Shown: piece by piece, positions 1-13,700 of the stretch
Layout: each line of letters begins with the position of its first letter
Position numbering within the stretch: the first letter of the stretch is position 1
From: Brugia malayi
Lineage: Eukaryota; Nematoda; Chromadorea; Rhabditida; Onchocercidae
DNA length: 64,000 nucleotides
Direction of reading: 5' to 3'
Assembly: GCF_000002995.4 (NCBI RefSeq)
Contig: NW_025062477.1
Span: 186,001 to 250,000, forward strand
Notes under the pieces: model-generated
Database searches by the model: none
What the model saw: the letters and a program-made list of their open reading frames with translations, nothing else
Told to the model about the DNA's origin: nothing
Made by a program: the position numbers and the translations under genes

Positions 1-1110
1 TTTATAAATGTAAAATATTCAATGTTTTCGTAATAGAAATAAACTGCGATTGCAGAAAATTAGAAAAAGCAAACGATCGATGGATTAGCTTATGGATTGG
101 TCAGAATTCCTCTACCGGATTCCACCAGTCAGAATTACTCTGACAGAATGAATTTTGCAAATAAAAAGGAATGTGTCAGGTTAGTACAGTGATGTTTGGA
201 TCTTATTAATGAAATAATAATGATTTATTGAATATGAAATGAATTGATGGAAAATTGCGCTTCTGTGATACTCAAAATGAATCGATGCGCTCTTTGAAGC
301 ATAACATACGCACAATTTATCCAACATCGTATAATTTAATTTGCGTTAAATTTTCAACATTTAGCAAGTCATAAGGGAATTACAAGATACATCCATCATC
401 CTTCGTCCATATGCATACTATTATTTATGGCAAAAGCTTTTAGCATTCTTCTGACGTATAAATTAAATATGGTTGTGCATTCAACTTGAGATGAATATTT
501 TCTAATAAATTCAAGTCAAAAAAATGGGTTTCTTTTTCTTTTTTTTTTTTTTTTAAAAAGAAGGTCTATCTTTCATTTTTTGGAGTATCGAAGTGACCGA
601 TAATATGTATTCAATATCGGAATGAAATAAAATACAATGAAAAAAAGGAAAAAAAAAAAAAAAAAACGAAATTTGAAACATTCACAATAAAATGAAAACA
701 TTTAAGTTGAATTTTCATCTTTCGGAAGTTTTTGTAAGAAATAATCGAAAAAAGAAACTTTATTTATATTCATTGTAAAACAGCAATTTTTTAAAAAATA
801 TTTGAAATAGTATTTTCTAGGATGTGCATTTGACCCTTTGAAAGAAAAGCTAAAAACTTTGTTTGCAGCAAAGAACAATTTTTCTGCTCTTTGGAAGCAG
901 AAAAAAAAAAAAGAAACTGCAAAATTCATACTTGACTTTAAATAAATCAATTGATTTATAACTGAAATGATATCAGTTTATAGTTTTCAATGAGTTTAAA
1001 ATTGTGTGGAAATAATTTTATATTTTTCCGTTTATCATTATGCTCATCAGGAAATCATGAATCCGGATTGCAATATGATAAGCGTAATTTGTACATAGCG
1101 AATAGAGTCG

Positions 1111-1118
1111 ATGTGGAG
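1111..1118 (+). other. Candidate tiny first coding exon of the myosin gene
   Basis: An ATG at 1111 is followed by one codon and two bases before a strong donor (AG|GTGAGT). Its two leftover bases fit the phase of the exon at 6413, which needs exactly two bases from the previous exon. The join would give a short start (M-W-R) ahead of the RA-like region and imply a first intron of about 5.3 kb. This is only phase arithmetic plus a good donor site. The alternative is SL trans-splicing at 6412 with the in-frame ATG at 6507 as start. Confidence 0.15.
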
Positions 1119-2689
1119 GTGAGTTAATGTTAGCCATTTAAATTAATTGTTTTCTTATAGAATGGCACAATCAGGTGGATAAATCGTCAAAAAGTGCTAG
1201 AGAAGAACGTTAATGCTTAGCTAACGGTGAATAGGCACACGGATACGTACGTGGTCGTAAGTGGTCGGAGAGTACTGCGCCATCAAAACGTAACCATCTA
1301 TTCATTTAGTTAATCAGTCAATCAAACCAAACAGTCTTGAAATTCAACTTTTCCACAAATTTTGTTGTCATTGATATTGGCATTACTTATTGCTAAAAAG
1401 CAAACACAAACTTCATTATCTAATTAAGTAAGATTAAGTAACTAGTAGAGGTTATTGTCTATAAGTAAGATACATTGACTCATCGATTCAGCTAAATCAG
1501 TTAAATAAATCAGTTTCTTAGCTAAAATTGATCCATTCAAACGCTAAATCTGAACTGAATAATACTAGTTTAAATAATGTGATGCAAAAAAGAAAAAATT
1601 ATTCTTTATTTCAAATAATTCAGTTATACTTTTATAAAAAAAAAAATTGAGGAACAATTAACAAATTGCAATAATTCTGAAAAAAAAAAAAAAAATGTTT
1701 CCTTTCTGAAATGCTTTCCTTCTAAACAACAATAAAATGAATTATTTCACTCTAATCACCAGTTTATTCAATTTTTTTTTTTTTTTGAAGCCATGAAGAA
1801 AAAGAAAAAAAAAAAAAAACTTTGTTAAAAAATGGAAAAAATCACTGAGAATATTTTATTTCCAAATAATCAACTCCAAGTTATCTTCTTGCAACAAAAA
1901 AAATAAAAAATAAAAAATGATTCCAAGAAACGCATTTTTTTTTTTTTTTTGAAATTCAATTAAATCTAATGGTGATGTATGCTGAGCATTATTTCTATTT
2001 TATCATTTGGAAAATTTTCAGAAATGATTTCATTCTTCTCTTCTCTCTGCTCATCCTGAAATATCTTAGCTACCTTAAAGTTTTATCTCCTTTACTTATC
2101 CATTAATAAGCACCAGAATTAATTTTCCATCATTTAAAACTGGAAGCTATGATACTTCATTCTAACTATCCAATAAATCCTTTTCAATTATTTAACTTTT
2201 TTTTTTTAAAAAAAAACATTGAAATTCAAATCACTTATATCTGTCAATTTTACCCTTCCAAAGATGAGCCAGAAAAGTGTCCAAATAAGTGGAAGTACTG
2301 ATTTTATTATTTGTGTACTTTATAGTTCAAAGTACTTATCACAACCAAGTTCAATGATCAACATAATCACATCTAGCAGATATGAGCCTGCAATTTGCTA
2401 AGTCTTACTGCATCCTGCAGTTTGCACCAGTAAATGGAGCTGTTTCTGCAATTTACAATAGCAAATAAATAATTTCGAATTGAGTAAAGAGAAAAAGGCT
2501 TAATTTTTTAAACATGGATTTTTAAAAATTATTTGAAGTACCAAAAAGTCAAACCGTAATATTCGAATGCTTGATTCGGTTAATTGTATAAAACTTCATG
2601 TCTAATGCAGTTTAATTTAATCCGCATCTAATTTAAATGGGTATTTGTCACTTCAATTTAGATGCAACAATTACCAATAACGAAATGTT

Positions 2690-2760
2690 AATAATGTGAC
2701 AACCGGACTGTCAATAATGTGACAACCGGATTATAAATAATGTGGCAACCGGATTGTCAC
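2690..2760. repeat. Short tandem repeat, three imperfect copies
   Basis: A unit of about 24 bp containing AATAATGTGACAACCGG occurs three times in a row with a few substitutions (CAACCGGACTG, CAACCGGATTA, CAACCGGATTG). It lies in non-coding sequence upstream of the myosin gene. No function is visible. Confidence 0.8.
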
Positions 2761-3703
2761 ATAACAATGATAAATTATGTTTTTATAATGCAACGAGACT
2801 TTGATAATGGTTAAAAATGAATTATTTATCAATTTTTCCGACTAAATCCGGCGAATTACAAAGTGTTTGGAAATTGAATCGTTCTTTCATTGCTAGCTTA
2901 TCTATCTACCAGCCAGCCAATCATGATGGAAGAGTGCGAAAAATTGAGTGATGTTAAGTTAGCAATGAAATTGTGAAAAAAGAAAAACGCTGAAAACCGT
3001 AAAGATATTACGATACTTCCATGCCACTGTACATTTTTTTCAAGAAGAATTCCGGATGTGCCGATATCGCTTCAATTTAAAATTGAAAAATTGATTAAAT
3101 TCAGAATTAAAAGCAAAGTTAGACTGTTGCAATAATTTCCAAAATTTGTCTTAGCTGTTTGAAAAAAATGATTCAAATATAGCTTATAATGGCAAATAAT
3201 TTTTTTGTTTAATTCTCTTTAATCTTAATTTGTTTAATTTATTCCTCAAGAATCATTTTTCGAAGAGCTCCAACATTTTATTGAAATGTAAACATCATCT
3301 GTAACAACTAAATAATCCATAGCATTCGAAGAAGTCTTAATTTAATACAAACCTAAGAATGATTAGTGCAAATTTAATAATGCCATATCTTTCTATCAGA
3401 CTGACTGAAATCTACTTTTTCTTTTTTTTTTTTAGTTTTTTTCTTGCAAAACAGCTTTGATCATGTAAAGAAATGGATAGCCTAAAAAAAAAGAAAAGAA
3501 AAGAAAGGCGAAGAAAATTTAAAACTCTGAAAGGAATTTGTTATTATTATTGGTACTCGAAAGAAAAGTTAATGAAAAAATGAGCCAAAACTAAGTGAAC
3601 TTTTGCACAAAAATTTTCATACTAAAGTGAAATTTTTGAATGATCTTACGATAAATATAACACCATTTTATATCTTTGTACACTGAAACGTACGAGAATT
3701 CAC

Positions 3704-3781
3704 TTCACGTTGCGTGGACCAATGATTGATTCACGTTGCGTGGACCAATGATTGATTCACGTTGCGTGGACCAATGATTGA
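3704..3781. repeat. 26-bp tandem repeat, three perfect copies
   Basis: A 26-bp unit is repeated exactly three times. It is GC-richer than its surroundings. Each copy contains TTGCGTG, which matches the core bound by AhR/ARNT-type bHLH-PAS dimers, followed closely by CCAAT. The perfect copies suggest a young expansion. A regulatory role is inference only. Confidence 0.85.
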
Positions 3782-3949
3782 TTCATTGAAATGCCTGAAA
3801 TGTGTGACAAAAGGAAAAGTGAAATAACACTGAAAAGAGCAACATCATATGTTTACACAACTAGCGTATAGACATATAAACATAAATATCTCTCTGCAAG
3901 CACGTTCTTTGATTTAAGCGGAACATCTGCAACTGAACCACATGGCATG

Positions 3950-4020
3950 GGCTAGGCTAGGCTTGTATGGGCTGGGCTGGGATGGCATAAGCTGGGCTGG
4001 ACTGGGATAGCTGGGTCGGT
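3950..4020 (+). other. G-rich low-complexity patch with GGG runs
   Basis: Repeated GGCTGGGCTGGGATGG-like words give at least five GGG runs on the + strand between about 3967 and 4017. Three of the runs are separated by only two bases. This composition is very unlike the surrounding AT-rich DNA and is compatible with a G-quadruplex. No gene covers it with confidence. Confidence 0.55.
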
Positions 4021-5009
4021 TGGTCTCAGTATCGCAGGTTACTTTTTACAGATTACTACAGAACCAATACTATCTTTCTGTCATCTGTCTGCTTCTTATG
4101 TCAGATGAATTTACTTCCTTTTCCTACTTCATTTCTTTTACTTTTTTATTTTCATTTTTTTTTCCTTTACCAAAATTTCTTCATAAACACAATCAACGCA
4201 ACGTTTTTTTTTTTTTTTCGATAATTACGGTTGAGTTAATTAAATTGCATCAAAATAGGTTAATGTAAACCTATTTAGTTAAATGATTAAATTTCAAGGA
4301 AACTCTCAAGCAATATCACTTTCAAATCTGTCTTGCCTTACTTCTAACAGTGCTATTTTCTCGACATTATTCCCTCAAATACGAAACGAAGCTTAATTGT
4401 GTTTTTCTTTTTTTTTTTTTTAGTTTGGTCCACCCCATTTGTTTGTTTGTTTTTTGTTTTTTGCTTGCAGTCAAATGTTTCATGGGCGGTGATTTTAAAT
4501 TGCATCAAGAAATGAGCTACGACTAAAGCGCCACACTTCATCACTTATATCCCTTTTTTGTTATTTTTCAATACTTTAATATTCGAGAAAAGTAGTGAAT
4601 ATTGCTATTGCTTATGAGCAATACTTGGAAAAAGTTGAAGCTCGAATTTAAACTGAAATAGCAATTCTATGGCGATAGTACTGTGTATTAATGTTACATA
4701 ATAAACATTACATTTCAGCACTGTCTCCTATTTCCTTTAGAAATTTTTGGTTGGAACATGCATGAGTAAGTTAATGTTCTAAGACAAACAAAATTCGAAT
4801 TTGTCATTTGTAAAGTGAGAGGAAGAAGGAAATAATGCAGGGCAGCACTGCACTCCTAAGTCTAAAGCCGACATGAACAGCTGACTTCAGATGTAAGCAA
4901 GTTGAGAGATATTCACTACGACAGTGATCACTGGCTCAGAATGCTGAAATTTTCGGAACATTTAATGGATTGTTAAATTTGCCTTACTATCACGTTCACG
5001 ATCATTTTA

Positions 5010-5250
5010 TCGTTATCATCATCATCATCATTAACTATAGCCATCATCATCATTATCATTAACTATAGCCATCATCATCATCATCATCATTAATCATAGC
5101 CATAATCATTATCATCATTAATCACAGCCATCATCATCATCATCATTAATCATAGCCATAATCATTATCATCATTAACCATAGCCATCATCATCGTCATC
5201 ACTATTACTATCATAATTATCGTTATCATTATCATCAACCATAACCATCA
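5010..5250. repeat. Imperfect CATCAT microsatellite/minisatellite
   Basis: Blocks of ATC/CAT trinucleotides alternate with TTAATCATAGCC or TTAACTATAGCC, giving an imperfect repeat of roughly 30-50 bp. It is non-coding and lies upstream of the myosin gene. Confidence 0.8.
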
Positions 5251-6412
5251 TCAATCAGCCAAACATCAAATAGCCTTGTTATTCATTCTATTCTGCATGT
5301 CAGAGATTTGAAAATCATTCACCTCCTCAACTATTATAATTCTCTTCCCTTACAGCCGTTCCTATCTACCATCATTCTTATCACTTTATTTTGATGATTA
5401 TTCTTATCATCCTTCCTAATATCAAAAACTAATCGTAATTTATTTGCAGGAATTCTATCAAATTATTCTGATTACTGAGAAAGTACTTATGATATTGTGA
5501 ATGCCTCAAAAGCATCGAACTATCATTCTGTCTCCAAATATGCATATATTTACCTGATGCTTATTATTTCGTAAGATTACGACGTGAATGCCTGATGCGT
5601 ATTTACGCCAATGCATTGTATTATTAACGTGGAAGACGTATCAATACCATATGCATACTACATTTTGATACTGCTACCATCTAGCAGTATTTCTGGAATT
5701 TAGTTATACTGATTTGATGAGTGATGATCAGCATCACTTTAGAAAGTATATAAAAATTGAAATTCAAAACAACTGGTTTCAAGCACTTCACCCTGCTTCC
5801 TGATCCTTTCCTCAGAGATCGAAGTGGAGCCTGCATCCATTTCATCTTGTTTATTTGTGTCAAACTGATGCATTATTCTTCCTCTCTCTCCCACCACTTC
5901 CACACCTGTACTCTTTTTTTTTTTTTTTCTCCTACTAAAATTCCTTTCTTTTTCCCGCATATTCTTTTATTACTTTCCGCATAAGAATTAATTTAATTAA
6001 ATTTTATTTCTGATAAAAATCAAATTTAATCATCCAGGAAATGAACTTTTGCAAAAATACTTGGATTGGGCTAGTGAAACGTTCGGTTCTTTTTATCTTC
6101 GAGTATGATTTTTAGCATTAAATCTGAATTTTTAATTAAGATTAAACTTATCGATTAAGGTTAAACTCTTTTGTACTAATAGATTGTACAAAGCCTACAA
6201 CAATAATATTAAGTTAGTTATTCGTTTTAATGCGTTGAAAAGTTAGGCGCTTAATGGCTATTTTAGATTTTAGAATATTAAATTGCTGAAACTTTTAAGA
6301 ATTTTAATTGAAATTTTTGTTCTTGCTAAATTTCGGCAAATTTCAACCTAACTTTTTTTTCTAACTGATTTAATTTTACACCATCGTATCGTTCATTTCT
6401 TCCGTCACGCAG

Positions 6413-7722
6413 AGATACCTACAAACCGGACATTACATTGTCTGTAGAGGACGCTAATTACAGATACGATATTATCAGCTCTAATAACAAACTGTACAGT
6501 ACAATAATGAGCTTTGATTCGACGTCATCATTAGGTTCTATCAGTACAGTAAACGTTTATCCTAATCGTTCATTAACCATTGTTTCAAATGCAAGTTCAA
6601 CGGATGAGTCACATTTTCAAACTGTTTCTGTTTATTTGTATTCATTTAATCCGGATTCCTATGAAGATCGAATTAGTTTTGATTTCCATAAATGGGCAAC
6701 TACCGAAGAACTTATTGAGAAAGTTCTGCAACAAAAACAAGGTAAATTTTGAGAAAATAATTCGAAATTCATCAAGAATAGAAAAATTGATACGTATTTG
6801 CTTTCAATTATTAGCGTAATGGATTACTTAACCATTACGTGAAACTTAACGGTAACGTGTCATCCTATCTAATTACCTGTAATCATATTGATAGCTTCTC
6901 ATACTTTAAACACCATTACTACTCTAACACATTGCAGAATTGGCGCATCAGTGTGCTGATAACTACGAGTTATACGAAATTATGGGTACATTGGATGGAC
7001 AAACCTTTAAGGAGCGGAAACTTGACCGGGGCGAATATCCGGTAGCTGTGCAAATGTTGTGGACACGACCGATGCACAGCGAGAGCAACGAAGCTACGCC
7101 GAAAAATCGCTTAGTATTGAGGTGAAAATAAGTGAAGATCGAATGTGTTTATTACTGGAGTAAAAGTCAATCAAATAAGGATAAGTAATAGGCCAATCTT
7201 GGCCATTTAGTTGTTTGGCCAAGTAGCTTACAGGAGCACAGCATTCTCGTAGTTTTAGTTCCCTTTGTGAAAGGTACTGTCTCAGCTGTATCAGTGATAA
7301 TGGTAGCCTTGAGACTAGAATGAGTAGAAACACTTACTTGATTGAACCGGTCAAAAATTTTTGTTAGTTTTGAAATGCAAACCTTTGGCTAAGTTGGGAT
7401 TTTTAGAAATCAGTAATGTTCAAGTAAATGAATTGCATTTTATAAAATTAAGCCTTGTCATACTTAAATTGGCTTGAATTGAAATTAAGCCTTGTCACAT
7501 TTAAATTGGCTTGAATTCATTTAAATTAAGTATAGTCCCATAAAGTTTACTTACTTCATTAACTTAAATTACATAAAATCTTTTGGCATTCCCCAATGTT
7601 CTTACTCTTGAATTTCTAGGCATAAAGACTCATCGCTATTGTCCGATGGTGTGCATTTTGGATCTACGAAAACATCCAGTACCATCGATTCTTTCTTGGC
7701 CAAATTCTTGACACAGCCTCAG
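6413..7722 (+). other. hum-7: hum-7 N-terminal region with Ras-association-like fold
   Basis: Three exons (6413-6741, 6938-7121, 7620-7722) encode the part that in MYO9 proteins precedes the motor. The stretch beginning around 6606 ([11 protein letters not shown]) and running through [13 protein letters not shown] matches the beta-strand plus helix pattern of an RA domain, followed by Y-E-L-Y-E-I and a W-T-R-P segment comparable to the M-L-W-P-R of human MYO9A. The ligand is unknown. An in-frame ATG at 6507 would be the start if the mRNA is trans-spliced at 6412. Confidence 0.7.
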
Positions 7723-10700
7723 GTACAACAATGTTTCTTATATAATGAAAAGGTCTATTCTAGAAGACACAGTTGGCGGAGATAATGAAGCCTTCTTGTC
7801 TCAATTTCACAATTTTGATTTTAGGACCGTGAATATCCCGATTTATGTATGCTTCCGGAGCTTACGGAACAAACATTACTTGATAATCTTAAGGATCGTT
7901 TTGCTAGTGGACACATATATACCTATATAGGTAAATCTCTTACTTACAATCGCCCTTTCATTTCAAAAAGAACAACTCTGTTACTAGAAGAACTCAGAAA
8001 AAAAAAAAAAAACACATGCAAATGTTATGGATTTCAGCTTATCAAAACTGCCACTTCACTTTCACCGTTGCGACATTTGCGCCTCATCATAACTTACATT
8101 TACAATTCATATATCAGTCTTAAAAAAAAAAAAATAATTCAACTTCTCTTCATTACAGTACTCTTTCTTTGCTTTTCATCTGACTTTATTCCTGGCATTT
8201 TAACTGTATACTTTGAATTAAGAAATTAGTATTCATATTTTCAGTTAATCTTAATGAATTAATTCATTCCACACAGCTCAATATTACAGGGCCAATTTTA
8301 CTAGCTGTTAATCCTTTTAACTTCTTTCCAATTTATAATCCAAAGTACGCTCGATTATATTCTCAAATTCGACAACTTTCCAGTATGCCACCACATATTT
8401 TTGCTATTGCTAATATCACATATCACAGGTACCTTTGCATCACTCATTTATTGTCTTTGATTGAGAGTCTTAGTGGGAATAATAAACAATGCAAAACATT
8501 TTCCTCTGATGATAACAGTGATCTCTTTATGGTAGACATCATCCTTATACTATTACAAAAATATTTAAACATATCCGTCAAATTTATTCCATGATTGAGC
8601 TAGCTACAACATACTCATGCTAATCCCTCATCTATAAGTAATGTTTCACGTCAAAACGTCACTTTTAGCTAACAACGCCACGTAAATTTATGTTGTCGAT
8701 TTTGAAATTTAGAAAGTTTTCCTTCACTTTCATATATTATTAAGTGTCATTCAATTCACAAAATTGAATCAAAACCTACTTCAGCATGTTACGGATTAAG
8801 GAAAATCAGTGCATTGTAATAAGTGGCGAATCAGGTTCCGGGAAAACCGAATCGACAAATTTCCTGTTACATCATTTCACCACACTCAGTCAAAAAGGTT
8901 CCAGTACCGGAAGTACCGTTGAACAAACCTTACTTTCTGCTGGACCTGTACTTGAGGTTTGTTTCTCTACATCTTTTCTTGAATTTCAAAAAAAAAAAAC
9001 AGTACAACTTATCACTAAATACTCCTCATTAGTTACTTAGTTATTCTTTATGTCAGAGATTAATTACTCCTTACTCTTCAACTCATGATAAATTTATATC
9101 ATATCAGTAGTTCAGGTTTTAATCAAAATTTAAAAAAGAAAAGAAAGGAAAACCTTTAAGGCGTTTGGAAATGCAGTAACGGTGCAAAATAATAACAGCA
9201 GCAGATTTGGAAAATTTATCCGAGTGAATTATCGAGAAAATGGGATGGTCTCGGGGTATGTTTATTTAATATTCAAAGAAAGCTAAAATATTACGGTGGA
9301 TGATACTTCATTGGTCAAAGGAGAGGATCAAAGCAAGAAACACTGAGTCAGTATTATGAGATATTCACGAAGACTTGAAAATGTCTCATGCAATATTCAT
9401 CCGTGCTTAAGTTAAATGTTCATTAAGAAAATTGATATTATTAATATTATAAGATCCATTAATTTAATTTGTTTTTTTTCAGAGCAAATGTTGAAATTTA
9501 CTTGCTAGAAAAGTCACGAATCATTTCACAAGCTGTTGATGAAAGGTGGAAAATAAATATTCTTTCAACTGAGAAATTTACAAAAATTTTCTTAGGAACT
9601 TTTACTTTTCGAAAATTAAATCAATGAAACTTTTTTTTTTCAGCTCTTTTGAGAAATATACGACCATTTTAAATTATAATTTTGATAATTTATCTCTCTT
9701 TTCAAGCATGAATAAACGACAAATTTTATAGTTTCATTTGTACTTTAGATAGACTAAATTTAAAATGTTTATATTTCATAGGAACTATCATGTTTTTTAC
9801 TATTTATTAAACGGTGCATCCGAGGAGGAACGACAAAGGCATTACTTGATGCAACCAACCGAATATAGCTACCTTAATCAGGTAAATAACTGTATTAAAG
9901 TATGCTTTCAGTGAAACATTTAAAATAGTCCTTCATATCTTCTTGTTTTCCGGTTTTGACTTAAACAATGTCTTAAATATCTGAAAACATTCTTTTATGC
10001 CAATTCTCTATTCCGGTATGCAAGATTAGTCCGGAAAAGTGTTATGATGCAATGTATATGGTTAAAAATTTGCCATGCACAATTTTAATTTATTTCCAAA
10101 AATGGCTTCAATTGATTTGATGAATTTTAGATGATGAAATCACATTATAATTTTCCAAAATAATTTAATTTAAAGGCTTTATCATCTATGGAAATGTCAA
10201 AGACTATGACTTTTTTAGATGTAAAATTATTGAAGAAGTTCTAAGTGAAAAGAAGGAAAGATTTGAAAATAATTTTTGTCCATCTATACTTCCATTATTG
10301 AAATATCACAAAGTTATGATCCTTAAACCATTTGGATTATGATTCAATCAGTTGACACATTCTTGCTGCATGCACGCATGACATGCATTTGAAAATATGC
10401 GTGCAAAAAATCTTGCAAGTAACAGATTTGAAAAAAAAAACGGATGGAATTGAATGCTGTAGTGAGGACACATGTATAAAAGAGCGCTGTAGTAAAATTC
10501 TCGAGGAAGCAAGAATAGACTGTTTAGGAGACTGTTCCTTCTTAACTTTGAATCGAGAATTTTCGTTTCCAGTATCAGCTTCAGGATTCAGGAAAATTAT
10601 CATCCAGATTTATCTTCTTTCTTTCTTTCTTTCTCACTTGTTCAGTTATTTCTTCTCTCATTCAAGTTGTCTCTTTTATGCATTCATAAATTAACAAATC

Positions 10701-13700
10701 TTGATCTCAAATTGAAGATCCATGCATCGTTGACAGTTGAAAGATTAAATTGAAAATGAATAGCAAAGATTGAATTTAATTGATTGATACCTGTCAAAAA
10801 TCTTTTTCCGATTCATTTGCTATTTTTCAGAATAACTTTTATGCGGCAGAAGGAGTGAATGAATGTTACGAATATCAACGACTCAAATATGCTATGGATG
10901 CAGTTGGCTTCTCACAACAATCTCAGCAAAATATGTTTGCAGTTATTTCAGCTGTATTACTTCTTGGAAACATACAGTATGTTCGGGTAAGAATGTGTCA
11001 CATAGTAGTACCACAGGTAGTTACTGAACCTGTCTGTCTGTGACAATGAGACAGTGTCATTTAGAGAAGTGGCTATCACAGTGACGAGAATGTCTCCATC
11101 GGCAATGAGGAAGTGCTATCTATCATTTCGACATTGCTACATATCAAAGCATCCAGTCTGCAGCAAGCTTTGACGATGCGTCGAACGGTGATGAAAAATG
11201 ATGTTGTCATCTCGCAGTACAGTGTTAGCGAGGTGAGTTAGCATTTTTGAATTTTTAGAGAATTTTCAATTTTCGAAATGAACTATTGATGATGATAGCA
11301 GCAGAATGAGTGAGCTACTGGTAAGTGATAAGTAAGTATTTGCAAAGATTTGTGTATCTGATAAGAAAGATGATATGATCATCGCATTGGAAATCACTGC
11401 AATTACAAATTGTCATCAACATTTCAAATATCACTTTGCACCGGAAATTCTCACTTACTGAAAACCACTCTACTACTATATGGTAATTTCCTTCCGGAAA
11501 TGTACGAATGTGATAGATAGAAATACGGATGCAATGTACAGACGTTAAAGTCTAAATCATATTTATATCAATCAGTTTTATTTGATTTGCTAATGCCAAA
11601 AAGTCATAAATTGTTGCGTTTGGTTAGTAATTTTATTTTAAATGAAATAAATTATAAAAAAATAACAAAATTAAGGCAAAAGATACACGCGATGCTATGG
11701 CAAAATGCCTGTACAATGCTTTATTTTATTGGATAGTATTACGGATAAATCAAGCGTTGCTGAAAAAAGAACGACTTACGTCAAAGACAGGATATTATAT
11801 TGGTATTTAAGCTTAAGTTTAAATTTAAATTAAAACTTTAATGTTGAATTTTGTCGAAATTCTCCTGTTTATAACTTTCTCAATTTTAAAGCTTCAATCA
11901 TACTTCATTGTGTGGCAAAATTTCCTGGTTTAGCTGTTGATTGAGGAATTGATTTTCTGAACATAGTTGTATCCGATGTTCTTTTTTGTATTTTGTTAGT
12001 TCATAACTCTAATTCATAAGAATCTGAAAGTTTAACTGAATTTCCGGACGAGAGATCATCATGCAGCTATTTAGTTAGAAGCAAGATGTTTATGAAAGCA
12101 GAAATTTTCATCTTCTATTTCGTTGTAAATTTTGAATACATTTTCATGTCGGATTATTTTTTCGCAGTAGAATCAAATCAGTTAATTAGAAATGAATTAA
12201 CAAAAAAAAAAAGAGAGAGAATAATAAGCTTTTCTAGGTATTTTGGATATTTTCGGATTTGAAGATGTTGGTGGAAAGTGGAATTCATTCGAACAACTCT
12301 GTATCAATTATGCAAATGAGCATCTGCAAGCTTACTTCAACCAACATATCTTCCAATTCGAGCAGGTATACAAGTGATTCTATGAATTGTCTTAAATGAC
12401 AAGCAGAATTCAACTTGAAAATGTGAAAAGAAACCACAAAAGATATGTCGGAGAGAAGAATGGATAACTTGTAAGAATGATACAAGTCCGATAAATAAAG
12501 TAAATTAGTAAATTACACACTTTGCTACTGTACAGTTTATAAATTTATATGCTAATTTTGCATAAGTAATTTTGTTTTTTTTTTATCTAAGATTGTTTGC
12601 GCCGAATTACTGTCAGAAAATCAATGGCGCAATAGTATCCGGACATTCATTTGATGTGACTCTTTCTTTTCAGGAAGAATATCTCAAAGAAGGAATTACA
12701 TGGACGAACATCGAATATACCGATAATACCGAATGTGTCCAATTGTTTCAGGTTAATTTTGCTTTTTCGATGCTTACATTATTGAATTTTAGTAGCAATA
12801 AAAGCAATTTATGATTCACTTGGAGAAAAAATCAATACTATATTCTTCATCGTTACATCAGTGAAATGTTACTTACTAAAAAAGTTTGTTTATTGCATTA
12901 TCAAGTAAGACACACATTTTCAGAAAAATTAAATTTCATTTCAATCTTCAATCAAATCACAATTACATTTGCTTTTTTCTTCATTTTTGATAATAAAAAA
13001 AGCCCATAAAAACGCATTGGTAATTTCCGATTCAAAAGTACTTATTGTTGTGTGGAAATTAAATTTCTTTAATCAGTAATACATGACAACTAAACGATTG
13101 TTCAATGATTGAAGCATTTCATATGCATAAGCGGACTGTTCCGGTTGATGTGAACAATATGGTACAGAGAAGAGAGATAACCTGAAACAACCGGACATTC
13201 CTGATTATTAAGTGAAGTGAGAGTGGAAGGAAGGAAGGAAGTGTGAAAGGAAATGCTGCAAATGTTATTGTTGTTGTTGTTGTTTTATTTGCAGAGCAAA
13301 CCATACGGTATATTCCGATTGATTGATGAAGAAAGTAATATCAACAACGGAACGGACGAGTCAATGCTCGATAAGCTCAATCATTTCCTCAAAACCAACG
13401 AATACTATGAAACACCTCAGAAACGTGAATCAGCCTTCATTGTTGCCCATTATGCGGGAAAAGTGAAATATCAAATTAAGGTTAATATAATTTGAAAAAG
13501 AGAAAAATGAATTCATTTCATTAATTTAGACAGAAAGATGATAGGAATGTATGAAAATGAGAATTATTTACTCTCAAAATTTCTCCTTTTGAACTCATTC
13601 ATCCATCTACCAATAAAGTTAATAATTCAAATGCATTGAGAAGACGAAATGAAATAATTTTATGAAATGTATATGAGATCAATGAATTTATTGCAATCCT

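Larger units (their letters stand above)
1..6412. other. Non-coding upstream region or first intron of the class IX myosin gene
   Basis: No convincing protein-coding gene is visible here. The sequence is AT-rich, with many poly-A and poly-T runs, short tandem repeats (about 2690-2760, 3704-3781, 5010-5250) and one G-rich patch near 3967-4017. The first sure myosin exon starts at 6413 and has no in-frame ATG upstream before a stop, so either the 5' exon lies within this stretch or the transcript is trans-spliced at 6412. The region from about 1060 to 1290 is less AT-rich than its surroundings and ends one open stretch with a good donor (GAG|GTGAGT at 1118/1119), so it is the best place to look for a promoter or first exon. 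Confidence 0.6.

Noticed and set aside
4020..4268. A + strand open frame upstream of hum-7
   Set aside because: Low-complexity F/S/L-rich translation of T-rich DNA with no donor leading to exon 6413.
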